Shown here: piece after piece, positions 7,301 to 14,441 of the stretch
Layout of the letters: every line of letters begins with the position of its first letter
How positions within the stretch are numbered: position 1 is the first letter of the stretch
From: JBHIEE01 sp046760445
GTDB lineage: Bacteria; Acidobacteriota; Aminicenantia; JdFR-78
Assembly: GCA_046760445.1 (NCBI GenBank)
Contig: JBHIEE010000027.1
Location: 1-27,392 of the forward strand
Direction of reading: 5' to 3'
DNA length: 27,392 nt
Notes under the pieces: generated by a model
Seen by the model: only the letters and a program-made list of their open reading frames with translations
Databases searched by the model: none
Told to the model about the DNA's origin: nothing
Program-made: the position numbers and the translations under genes

Positions 7301-8794
7301 GCCAATTGCAAAAATCACTGTATCAGCTTCAATTGCATGTTCAGTACCTTTTATCAATTCCATATCTGGTCTTCCATCCTCGTCAAATCCATGGAAGTTT
7401 ACTTTAATGCATCTAACTCCTATGACATTACCATTTTGTGAGGCAATCTCAAGAAAAGAACGTGAAGGAAAAATTTTGACACCTTCTTTTTCTGCATCCT
7501 CTATCTCCCAGGGGTCAGCTGGCATCTTTTCTCGTGACTCTAAACAAGCAAGATGAACATCCCTAGCGCCCAGTCTTATTGCTGTTCGGGCAACATCTAT
7601 AGCTACATTACCACCACCTAATACTAATACTCTTTCTTTTAATTTTACCTCTTCACCCATTGCTACCTTACGAAGGAAGTCTGTATTAACAAGCACGTCT
7701 GGTAAATCGTTTCCAGGTATATGCAATTTTTTGCCTCCATGTGATCCTGTAGCAATAAAGACTGCATTAAATCCATTATGAAGGAGAGAATCGATGCTTT
7801 CTACTTTATGATTTGTTTCCAATTCAATACCATTAGACAAAATATTTTGAATGTCCCATTGCAATCTCTCTTTAGATAACTTGTATTCGGGCACACCAAA
7901 ACGCATCATACCACCGGGTTCTGAAAGAGCCTCAAAGATAGTGACTGAATAACTTAAATCACTCAGGTCTCGTGCCGCAGTTAATCCTGCAGGACCTGAA
8001 CCAATTATTGCCACGCGTTTGGAATTATTTTTAATATTTTCTTTTTCGGTTACAGGTTTTTTGCGGGTCAACTTTCTCTCATAAGCCCAATCAGCGATAA
8101 ATCTTTTCAGGTTCATGATGGAAACTGGTTCATCCACACGTTCTCTTGTGCATTCTTCTTCACAATAATGTTTGCAGATACGTCCACAAACCGAAGGTAA
8201 CGGATTATCACGCACAATCACATGAAAGGCATCTTCATAGCGTTTTTCTCTAATTAATGCAATGTAACCCTGAACTTTCTGTCCCGCAGGACAGGCAAAT
8301 CTACAAGGTGATTGCCCTAATTTTTCAATCGCAAAAGTATTAGGGACTGCTTGGGGATATCTACGATAAATTGCTTTTGTTTCTATTATATTCATATTGT
8401 ATTCGTCAAGTATCTTAATTGGGCAAACCTCTTGACATTCACCACAACCAGTACATTTCTCCTCATTTATATACCTTGCTCTTTTCTTCAAAGTTACTCT
8501 GAAATTACCTGGTTCACCATCTATTTTTTCTATATCTGATAAAGTAATTATCTCAATATCTTTATTTCTGCCAGTTTCAACTAACCTTGGTGCCATTGTA
8601 CACATGGCACAATCATTTGTAGGAAAAGTCTTATCAAGTTGAGACATCACTCCACCAATAGATGGTTTATTATCAACCAGATAAACCTTTATACCGGATG
8701 CTGCCAAATCAAGTGCTGCCTGCATACCCCCAATTCCACTACCAACAACTAATGCAGCACCGATTTTTTTATTCTGCATTTTGTTATCCAACAT
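4316..8794 (-). CDS. hdrA: Giant HdrA with an inserted GltD-like NAD(P)H oxidoreductase module
   Basis: This 1492-residue flavoprotein is the electron-distribution core of an Hdr-type complex. The order seen is as follows. First HdrA-type FAD domain (GSGIGG, 18-23). Ferredoxin motif CTGCGECQEVC (114-124). From about 155 to 625, a whole GltD-like unit: N-terminal Fe-S cysteines C164, C168, C203, C207, C211, C215; FAD site GSGPAG (265-270); NAD(P)H site LGGGNVAID (392-400); second FAD motif GVFAGGDVVTG (531-541). Then the second HdrA ferredoxin cysteines (629-645) and the rest of the first HdrA half (QCVGSRD, 729-734). Last, a second full HdrA: GVFVCHCGTNI (930-940), FAD site GGGLSG (1073-1078), QCVGSRD (1223-1229), and two C-terminal [4Fe-4S] motifs (1419-1429, 1456-1466). 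HdrA proteins with two flavin halves are usually about 1000 residues; the excess equals one GltD. The ATG at 8794 overlaps qmoC by 11 bp; M6 (8779) is an alternative start. Confidence 0.95.
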   Translation of the reverse strand: MLDNKMQNKKIGAALVVGSGIGGMQAALDLAASGIKVYLVDNKPSIGGVMSQLDKTFPTNDCAMCTMAPRLVETGRNKDIEIITLSDIEKIDGEPGNFRVTLKKRARYINEEKCTGCGECQEVCPIKILDEYNMNIIETKAIYRRYPQAVPNTFAIEKLGQSPCRFACPAGQKVQGYIALIREKRYEDAFHVIVRDNPLPSVCGRICKHYCEEECTRERVDEPVSIMNLKRFIADWAYERKLTRKKPVTEKENIKNNSKRVAIIGSGPAGLTAARDLSDLSYSVTIFEALSEPGGMMRFGVPEYKLSKERLQWDIQNILSNGIELETNHKVESIDSLLHNGFNAVFIATGSHGGKKLHIPGNDLPDVLVNTDFLRKVAMGEEVKLKERVLVLGGGNVAIDVARTAIRLGARDVHLACLESREKMPADPWEIEDAEKEGVKIFPSRSFLEIASQNGNVIGVRCIKVNFHGFDEDGRPDMELIKGTEHAIEADTVIFAIGQAPEIPFTHEGIELTKFGTIKIDKDTLATSKQGVFAGGDVVTGTKFIVDAIAAGHRAANSIDLYLNGKEPKQIEPLFSKVELTDEEIRKKIRSENKRHSTPSLSVEERKRSFAEFQQGYTEEMALEEANRCLECGICSECLLCEEFCEAKAINHEMPKEELIELDVGAIILSPGCEIFDAKIKEELGYGRYPNVITALEFERILSPSGPFSGKVLRPYDKKTPKRIAFIQCVGSRDFERDYCSSVCCMYATKEAVIAKEHVGKDLECDVFFMDLRAFGKGFEEYYQRAKKLGVNYIRCRPPSIEEIPQTKNLLIKYLTEGDKKVSREYDLAVLCIGMQPPKSVNKIAEKFGIKLNEFDFCKTSTFRPVESTRDGIYVSGPFTEPKDIPETVMQASGAASKVLSLLKDVKGSLIIPKEYPPEIDVSGQEPRIGVFVCHCGTNIAAVVNVPEVVEYAKTLPDVVYAENNLYTCSNDTQEMIKEKIKEHNLNRVIVASCTPRTHEPLFRNTIREAGLNPYLFEMANIRDQCSWVHMKEPKKATKKAKDLVKMAAAKARLLEPLEKKSVFIKKSVLVIGGGLSGMTSALELATQGFDVYLVEKEKELGGNLKHIYYLLNGEKPQDELKNLVEKVKENNKIHLFTESKIESIEGSIGNFKTKITTDGESKEFEHGAVIVATGAKEYKPREYLYGQDERVITQLELEQHLASSEWFVTAKNRPPKTVVMIQCVGSRDNERPYCSRVCCTEAIKNTLKIKELSPDTNIYILYRDVKTYGFRESYYTKAREKGVVFIRYEEDMKPEVSRNGNGLQVEVFDQILRMPIEISADLVILSAGVIANGENETIAQFLKVPLNNDGFFLEAHMKLRPVDFATDGVYLCGLAHSAKRVEEGIIQAQAASSRATTILSKDSIELEANISQVIDESCDGCAYCVDPCPFNAITLIEYMREDAIKKTVEVNETACKGCGCCQATCPKKGIFVRGFKLEQIAAQVNAALGVK

Positions 8795-9944
8795 AGTCGA
8801 AAATGGCCTCTTTGGGCAACTGCTGTTGCAATGCCTTTTCTTTAACCGTTTGAAAGTAAATCGCCAAAGGCCGGTAAATCATATGGGTCCACTTACCAAA
8901 TGGTACTTCAATGACTAACATTGGAACAGCTATTGCTAAGTGAAGAGCATATGTGTAATGGGTGACCAAAGAAAATCCTAAATACCTGAAGATATGAACT
9001 GCAATCCCACTCACTGCAGTCAGTAACAGCAATATTGGTAAAATCCAGTCAGTCAAGTCGGAAAACTTGTGTATTTGTTCGCGCTTCTTGATACGACTTA
9101 TTAGGATTTCTGTTGTGGCATAGAGGAGAGCACCAGTAGCGAAATAACCCAGCCATCTTTGAGGGTGGTAAACAGGATAAACATTGTCTGTCTGAAACCA
9201 CTTCAGGAAGAAAATCAGGAGAAAAAACATCAGCACACATCCTGATACGAGTAACCAGTGTTTTATCCAGCGTCTTTTGTCTGTACAATCTCGAAACCGT
9301 ATCTGAGTGAGCGCGTGTAGTATTAATGTCTTGGCTTCGGTAAGGTATAAAAGGAAAGGTATTTTAACTTTGCTGCCCCTGTGCATGGTGAACCAATACA
9401 TACGAAAGGCGTTGGATATCAAAAAGAACAAGGATATGAAAAAAACTGAAAGTGTGAAAATTGCAATTTTGTCGAACATATGCTCCAATCCCATGGGTTC
9501 TGAGGCGAATTCGGGGAGTTGCAATCCTACAACATATACATGATAGAGTACCACCAGTAGTAAAACAAAGGCTCCCACTAAGAAAAGCGCCCCTATTTCC
9601 CATGCCTTTGAGCTGTAGATTTTTGAAGAGAGGCCTGTCCAGTCATATTGTGCAGTGAGATAGCGTCGGAGTGTCATCATTGCTTCTCCGGGCTCTGTTT
9701 GTCTCGGGCAGGTCGTAGAACAATCGCCACAGTAGTAGCATAACCATGGCTCCAGGCTGCTTAGCAACAGTTTTCTCAAACCCAACAGAGTATATCGAAC
9801 TATTCTGCGAGGAAATGAAGCTGAGTTATTTGTTAGATTACATATAACCGTGCAACTACCACATTGAAAACAGGCGTTGGTATCAAATTTGCCGTACTTG
9901 CGAACTTCAGCCAACAAAGTAGGATCACTTTTAACTTTCATCAT
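8784..9944 (-). CDS. qmoC: QmoC-like protein: HdrC ferredoxin domain fused to a membrane cytochrome b domain
   Basis: The N-terminal part is HdrC-like, with two [4Fe-4S] motifs, C25-C28-C31-C35 and C69-C72-C75-C79. After about residue 110 come roughly six hydrophobic segments (about 115-140, 158-180, 228-248, 263-283, 298-320, 331-350), with membrane histidines (H135, H210, H229, H317, H329, H335) that could bind haem b. This is the layout of QmoC, which exchanges electrons with menaquinone in sulfate reducers. The 386-residue length fits. No HdrB gene is near, so quinone rather than a heterodisulfide is the likely partner of the HdrA next to it. It is the first gene of the qmoC-hdrA-mvhD unit. 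Two adjacent ATGs start it, with only a weak ribosome site. Role in dissimilatory sulfate reduction is not implied: no apr, sat or dsr genes are seen. Confidence 0.9.
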   Translation of the reverse strand: MMKVKSDPTLLAEVRKYGKFDTNACFQCGSCTVICNLTNNSASFPRRIVRYTLLGLRKLLLSSLEPWLCYYCGDCSTTCPRQTEPGEAMMTLRRYLTAQYDWTGLSSKIYSSKAWEIGALFLVGAFVLLLVVLYHVYVVGLQLPEFASEPMGLEHMFDKIAIFTLSVFFISLFFLISNAFRMYWFTMHRGSKVKIPFLLYLTEAKTLILHALTQIRFRDCTDKRRWIKHWLLVSGCVLMFFLLIFFLKWFQTDNVYPVYHPQRWLGYFATGALLYATTEILISRIKKREQIHKFSDLTDWILPILLLLTAVSGIAVHIFRYLGFSLVTHYTYALHLAIAVPMLVIEVPFGKWTHMIYRPLAIYFQTVKEKALQQQLPKEAIFDYVG

Positions 9945-10052
9945 ACTTGGGCTATGTCACTAAAGAAATCCTTTAATAAATATCATAAACTTAAGAATAA
10001 ATTTATTAAGCCAATTCTTATTAACTCTATCGTTTCTCTCAACATTTGATAT

Positions 10053-10081
10053 AATATAAAAAATTAAAATCCTATTGTCAA
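10053..10081 (-). promoter_or_regulatory. Promoter of the qmoC-hdrA-mvhD unit
   Basis: On the minus strand TTGACA (plus positions 10076-10081) is followed after exactly 17 bp by TATATT (10053-10058). This is a near-perfect vegetative sigma-70 promoter. It is about 108 bp upstream of the qmoC start, leaving a leader of about 100 nt. It begins only 27 bp beyond the stop of the large multihaem cytochrome gene upstream, and no strong terminator lies between, so read-through from that operon is also possible. Confidence 0.7.
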
Positions 10082-10108
10082 GACTATTCACAGAGAGAGT
10101 TTTTAAAT

Positions 10109-12427
10109 TTAAGGCTTCAGATTATTTAAAGCCAATCTCATTTTCTCTAAAGATTTATCTAGAAGTTCTAAAGATAATTCTACATTATGCACGCCTTTTC
10201 CTTTCCTGACTATTTGGTAAGTCATCATTCCTTCTTTTAAATATTTCTCCCCTAAGGAAATGTCTTCTCCTTTCTTCTTGTTTTCTTCAATTAGTTGCTG
10301 GATTTCGAAAATCTTGTTGGTAATTTCATTTTGCTTGTCAATCAATTCTTTCTCCCATCCAATCAAAATGTCGTCATATCCTTCTTCATGACAATCGACA
10401 CAAAAATGTTTAATGGTATCAACAGTTTGTGCTTTTCTGGTTAAATCATGACAGTCTGTACAGGAAACCTCAGCCTGGGCCATGACATCCATCTCTCCTT
10501 TTAATCCCAATATATTCAATTTTCCCCAGTAAATATTGTATTGAGGAAGATGACAGTGTTGGCAGTTGTTCTGGAGTTCCTGATGGTGGCAAGAGGCACA
10601 GCTCTGCTTTGTTACATTTATCTCTCCATGTTTTCTCAAGAAAGAATGGCATCTGCGGCAGCTCAATTTTCTTTCTGAATGATTTTTATGGGAGAACTCT
10701 AAACCGAACACTTGCTTGCTTATTTTCTCTACGTCCTGGTGGCATGTTGTGCACTTTCCCGGGTATTTCATTTGTTCATCCTTACCGAGCTGGGCCAAGA
10801 TTGAAGAGAACCCTTCTCCATGGCACCTGTCACAGATTCTATATTTAAGGATAAAAGCCTGAGTCTCTGTAGCAACTCCTTCAGGCCTTATCGGTATCCG
10901 GTGTTTTTCGAGAGAATGGCACTCCGTGCATCTAATAGTCAACTTTTCAGCATGTATCAAGTGAGGAAAATCTATGTTTCTTTTTTCAATTTTTATCTCG
11001 GGCGGAATTCCGATTCGAGAATGGCAGAGGGCGAGACAATAAGAATTGCCCTTATCCAAAATATCAGTTGGAGTAATCTTTAATGGCTTTCGATTTAAAA
11101 TTTCCAGGGCTTCTCTTGCTTGTTCTAGAGAAGCTTTTAATAGATTAACGCTGTACTCGACGTTATGGGCTGCTCGACCTATTCTGACCAGACCAAAATT
11201 CTCCCTCGCATCCTGAACCAAAAAAACTGCTTTCTCGTAGTCTATATCGGTTCTTTTCGTTTTCTTCACTAACCTTTCAGCTTGGAGCAGATAGGGCTCA
11301 ACAAATTTAATCTGTTTATTCATGATAGAGACCCAATCATCGAGCATTTTATCATAGCCGGCTCCATGACAAATGACACAAGATTCCTTCACAGCTCTTA
11401 AGCTTTTTTCCCCAAAAGCCAAAACGCCAGCTTCCTCAACTCTTGCCTCGCTTATATGGCAGCCGTCGCAAGTTACCTGAGCAGAGAACATACGGCTCGG
11501 GATATCGCTGACACCTCGGCCGCCTGTTCCCATATAAATCTCTTTTTGACGGGAGTGGAGCCGCGTATGACATTTTTCACAGGTTACCTCCAAGGCCTGA
11601 ATCATCTTTACCTGGCCGTGTTTAATCTCTGAATGACACTGCAAGCATGCATAACCTTTTTGGGCGATATGAACATCATGGAGAAAATCGACTTCTTCTA
11701 TTCTCTCTTCCCTCGGCAGATGACAATCATGGCATTTCTCCTCTGGGACTTCTCCCAAACCAGAAGTCACTTCTAAATGGCATTGTCCGCACTTTACTCC
11801 AATTTTTAAATATGACTCATGACTGAAAGAAAAGCCTTCATGCTTAACTATTTTGGTAGGAGTCCCATGACAAGAAGGACAACCAGTCACAGCTCTTCCC
11901 TTTCCAGCTCCTTTGAAATGGCATAAAAAACAGACTCTATTATCAATAGCAAAATGTCCTCCCTGGACAATTTGGTAATGGCAGCTTGTACAGCGCAATT
12001 CTTTACCTCTTTTTTTGATTCCCCAATGCTGATTGTGGTCAAAGACAATCCCGCCCTTTAGGGAAGCTCTACTCTCGATTAGTCTCTTATCATGACATCC
12101 GCCCTTAAGGCAGGTTTTATCCTTGACGTTGGCATGGGGTCGAGGGTTATAAGTTTTGGTGAAATACTTGATAGTGGCAACAGTGATAAAAGGAATCTTA
12201 TAGGGATGACACTTTAGACAAGTCGCTTGATTATGAGAAGAAGCCTTCCATTGGTCAAAATAGGGTTTCATAAAATGGCAGGTGGTGCAAGACTTTGGAA
12301 AATGAGAAATGCCAAAGAACAAAAGATTTCCAGCGATAAATATGCCTAAAACGATCAGAAAGAGAATTATAAAGGTTTTTCGGGATTCTTTGAAAACTTT
12401 CCACAAACCTTTAATTAGCTTTTTCAT
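10109..12427 (-). CDS. Membrane-anchored multihaem cytochrome c, 19-21 haems, internally duplicated
   Basis: A 772-residue cytochrome c anchored by one N-terminal membrane helix (about 19-40), with the first haem just after it as in NapC/NirT/NrfH quinol dehydrogenases (SCTTCHFM). I count 19 CXXCH motifs plus CLKGGCH (C106, a CX4CH) and CLALCH (C464, a CX3CH), giving up to 21 haems. The protein has two similar halves. Each ends in a haem motif (CVICHGAGYD at 350, CVDCHEEGYD at 676), a run of charged helices, and a matching HNVExSxxLL segment (421-430, 747-756). The haem-helix end resembles the helical part of NrfA/HAO-type cytochromes, but no catalytic assignment is possible. The ATG overlaps the upstream cytochrome b gene by 17 bp, so the two are coupled. 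Likely role: carry electrons from quinol/cytochrome b into the periplasm. Confidence 0.9.
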   Translation of the reverse strand: MKKLIKGLWKVFKESRKTFIILFLIVLGIFIAGNLLFFGISHFPKSCTTCHFMKPYFDQWKASSHNQATCLKCHPYKIPFITVATIKYFTKTYNPRPHANVKDKTCLKGGCHDKRLIESRASLKGGIVFDHNQHWGIKKRGKELRCTSCHYQIVQGGHFAIDNRVCFLCHFKGAGKGRAVTGCPSCHGTPTKIVKHEGFSFSHESYLKIGVKCGQCHLEVTSGLGEVPEEKCHDCHLPREERIEEVDFLHDVHIAQKGYACLQCHSEIKHGQVKMIQALEVTCEKCHTRLHSRQKEIYMGTGGRGVSDIPSRMFSAQVTCDGCHISEARVEEAGVLAFGEKSLRAVKESCVICHGAGYDKMLDDWVSIMNKQIKFVEPYLLQAERLVKKTKRTDIDYEKAVFLVQDARENFGLVRIGRAAHNVEYSVNLLKASLEQAREALEILNRKPLKITPTDILDKGNSYCLALCHSRIGIPPEIKIEKRNIDFPHLIHAEKLTIRCTECHSLEKHRIPIRPEGVATETQAFILKYRICDRCHGEGFSSILAQLGKDEQMKYPGKCTTCHQDVEKISKQVFGLEFSHKNHSERKLSCRRCHSFLRKHGEINVTKQSCASCHHQELQNNCQHCHLPQYNIYWGKLNILGLKGEMDVMAQAEVSCTDCHDLTRKAQTVDTIKHFCVDCHEEGYDDILIGWEKELIDKQNEITNKIFEIQQLIEENKKKGEDISLGEKYLKEGMMTYQIVRKGKGVHNVELSLELLDKSLEKMRLALNNLKP

Positions 12428-13367
12428 TTTCCCTATTTAAATCTTCTTCTTTGTTTACTTTCTTTTCCCCAAAAACCTCTTGATACTCGAGATAATGATC
12501 TTCAAACATTTCTTTTTTTGATATTTTTCCTGTCCACCAGGTCAAAGTCCCAGGAAATTTACTGGGATTAAAGTGAACATTATAAAAGTGCCAGATGATG
12601 ATAGCCAAGGCAGCCAAAAGAGCCTCATCGGAATGGGCTTCTTTAGCAATATCCAAGATAAATTTTGGGAAATATCTTAAGCTGATGTTCTCAAACCAGA
12701 GGAGCAACCCAGAACCGATTAAAATAACGCATCCCCAGTAGACGGCCCAGTAATCAAATTTTTCAACATAATTGAACCTGCCGAACTTTGGCTTTTCATC
12801 AGCTTTTCCTAAGAAATATTTAATCATCTGGAAAAAGTCCAAAAAATCTTTCTTTCGTGGAAGAAGGAGGAAAAGATCTCTTCTTCCTTCCTTATGAAAA
12901 AGAGAATAAAAAGTATGGTAAACAGCAACTAAAATTAAACCAGTGGCTCCAACTCGATGAAGAATCCGACTTGTCTCTATCCCTCCCATGGCTGAAATGA
13001 TTCCTCCTAACAAATCGGGAAATTTAAGGGGAAGTCCGGTCAAAATGAGGATAATAACGCTGGTAAACAAGATCATGTGCTGGATGAGAAAATGCTTGTT
13101 GAATCTGACAGCCATCTCCTCTGATTCAACGACTTCTTCTTTCTTCGGAACTGGCTCGGGTTTTCCCCTGAGCTTTCTTTTGATTTCTTCTGCTTCTAAA
13201 GATAGGCTCGAATGAAGCCTCTCTATAAGTCTATCCTTTATCCACTGGCGAATTTCCTCTGTATCTATTCCAAGAGAAGTCATCTCAGGGTCAGATAATA
13301 TTTTCTCGACCTCGGAATCGATTATTTCCTCGATTTTCTTTTGAGAATCTTTTTCTTTCACTTGCAT
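12411..13367 (-). CDS. Membrane cytochrome b (FdnI/hydrogenase-type gamma subunit) with soluble N-terminal extension
   Basis: The core (about residues 89-290) is a four-helix di-haem cytochrome b of the formate dehydrogenase gamma / hydrogenase B-type group. Candidate haem ligands are H97, H137, H151, H245, H260 and H265, matching the same places in the paralogue at 14438-15121. Residues 1-88 form an extra charged, helical and soluble N-terminal region ending in a proline-rich linker (GKPEPVPKKEE). It lies between the 9-haem cytochrome upstream (30-bp gap) and the 772-residue cytochrome downstream (17-bp overlap), so it probably passes quinol electrons to one or both. The ATG at 13367 has AAGGA only one base away; the GTG two codons on (13361) has better spacing and may be the true start. 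Confidence 0.88.
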   Translation of the reverse strand: MQVKEKDSQKKIEEIIDSEVEKILSDPEMTSLGIDTEEIRQWIKDRLIERLHSSLSLEAEEIKRKLRGKPEPVPKKEEVVESEEMAVRFNKHFLIQHMILFTSVIILILTGLPLKFPDLLGGIISAMGGIETSRILHRVGATGLILVAVYHTFYSLFHKEGRRDLFLLLPRKKDFLDFFQMIKYFLGKADEKPKFGRFNYVEKFDYWAVYWGCVILIGSGLLLWFENISLRYFPKFILDIAKEAHSDEALLAALAIIIWHFYNVHFNPSKFPGTLTWWTGKISKKEMFEDHYLEYQEVFGEKKVNKEEDLNRENEKAN

Positions 13368-13397
13368 ATCCTTAGCGAGAGCTAAAAAGACAGAATC

Positions 13398-14441
13398 TTA
13401 TTTAGCTTTTCTCAGTCTACTCTTCCGGTAGATATCCAAGATGATATGAATGAACAATAATCCTAAGACGGCAATAGTAAAATATTTGAAAAAGAAAGCC
13501 ACCCAAAATATCAACCCTGACTCTTTGCTTTTGGGGTTAACATGTATTTTACCTTTGGCATAATTGGCATTGGCCCTTGGGTGACACTTTCCACACGTCT
13601 TGGGGATATTGTTTATGTTTACCGAAGAAAGGGGGTCAGAAGAGGGCCTTATATCATGGGAAGTATGGCAGGAAGCACAATTGGCTGCTTTTTTTGAACC
13701 AAACTCAATAGCCAGGCCATGGAAGCTCTCTTCGAAGGATTTCACCTGTTCAGTTTTAATCCCGTACTTCTCGACAATGGCTTCCGCAGCGTGACATTCA
13801 GAACATGTCTTCACTACATTTGATTTCGACACCGCTGAGGTAGGATCCTCATGCGGCTGTATTGTGTGTTCTCCGTGACAATCTGTACACGTGGGAGCAT
13901 CCGGAATGTTTTGAAGATAGGCTGCTTGCCCATGGATGCTGTTCATGTATTGGGCGTAGATTTCGACATGGCATTGACCGCAGGTCCGAGCCACATTGTT
14001 TCTGCCGACTTTTGAATCCTTAGTTTTTGTATGAAGAATATGATGGCTACCATGGCAATTCTGACACAGAGGCGCTTTATCATTTCCTCGAGCAATAGCT
14101 TTTCCATGAACGCTTCTCTCGTACTCCAAGTAAACATCCGACTGAGGGGCTCCCTCTGGATTTCCCTTATAGTGACAGTGCTGGCATCTTATCTTTTGTG
14201 GGGGTTCCCTGTGAGGAATTTCAGTCACATCATAATGGCAATCCACACAATTCTTTTGCTTATGAACAGATTTCTTGATCAATTCCTCATCAATGAAAAG
14301 CCTTTTCTCCTTTTTCTCTATTTCACGTTTGCCATGACAGATGAGGCACTTCTCCTGAATAATCTGGCCCTGGGCGAGACAGACGACAAAGACAAGAAAA
14401 AAGCTTAAAAGAACTCCTCTTCTGGCAAAATTATTCTTCAT
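13398..14441 (-). CDS. Nonahaem cytochrome c with C-terminal membrane anchor
   Basis: A 347-residue periplasmic cytochrome with a cleavable-type signal peptide (about 1-26) and a C-terminal membrane helix (about 311-337) followed by a basic tail. There are nine CXXCH motifs (CLICH, CVDCH, CQHCH, CQNCH, CGQCH, CTDCH, CSECH, CASCH, CGKCH). The spacing words SxHGxA and CHGxH repeat along the chain and likely supply distal haem histidines. It is clearly a shorter paralogue of the 11-haem protein at 15123-16394; both end in a SSV...TCGxCHP block followed by the anchor. It overlaps the upstream cytochrome b gene by ATGA (14438-14441) and has only a purine-rich ribosome site, so translation depends on coupling. 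It probably takes electrons from the neighbouring cytochrome b at the outer face of the inner membrane. Confidence 0.9.
   Translation of the reverse strand: MKNNFARRGVLLSFFLVFVVCLAQGQIIQEKCLICHGKREIEKKEKRLFIDEELIKKSVHKQKNCVDCHYDVTEIPHREPPQKIRCQHCHYKGNPEGAPQSDVYLEYERSVHGKAIARGNDKAPLCQNCHGSHHILHTKTKDSKVGRNNVARTCGQCHVEIYAQYMNSIHGQAAYLQNIPDAPTCTDCHGEHTIQPHEDPTSAVSKSNVVKTCSECHAAEAIVEKYGIKTEQVKSFEESFHGLAIEFGSKKAANCASCHTSHDIRPSSDPLSSVNINNIPKTCGKCHPRANANYAKGKIHVNPKSKESGLIFWVAFFFKYFTIAVLGLLFIHIILDIYRKSRLRKAK

Noticed and set aside
3903..9944. Qmo-like genes considered as evidence of sulfate reduction
   Set aside because: No adenylylsulfate reductase, ATP sulfurylase or Dsr genes are seen; the neighbours are hydrogenase and extracellular-type cytochromes.
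14031..14408. 125-codon plus-strand reading frame opposite the 9-haem cytochrome
   Set aside because: The coding strand has nine regularly spaced haem motifs; the antisense frame has no support.
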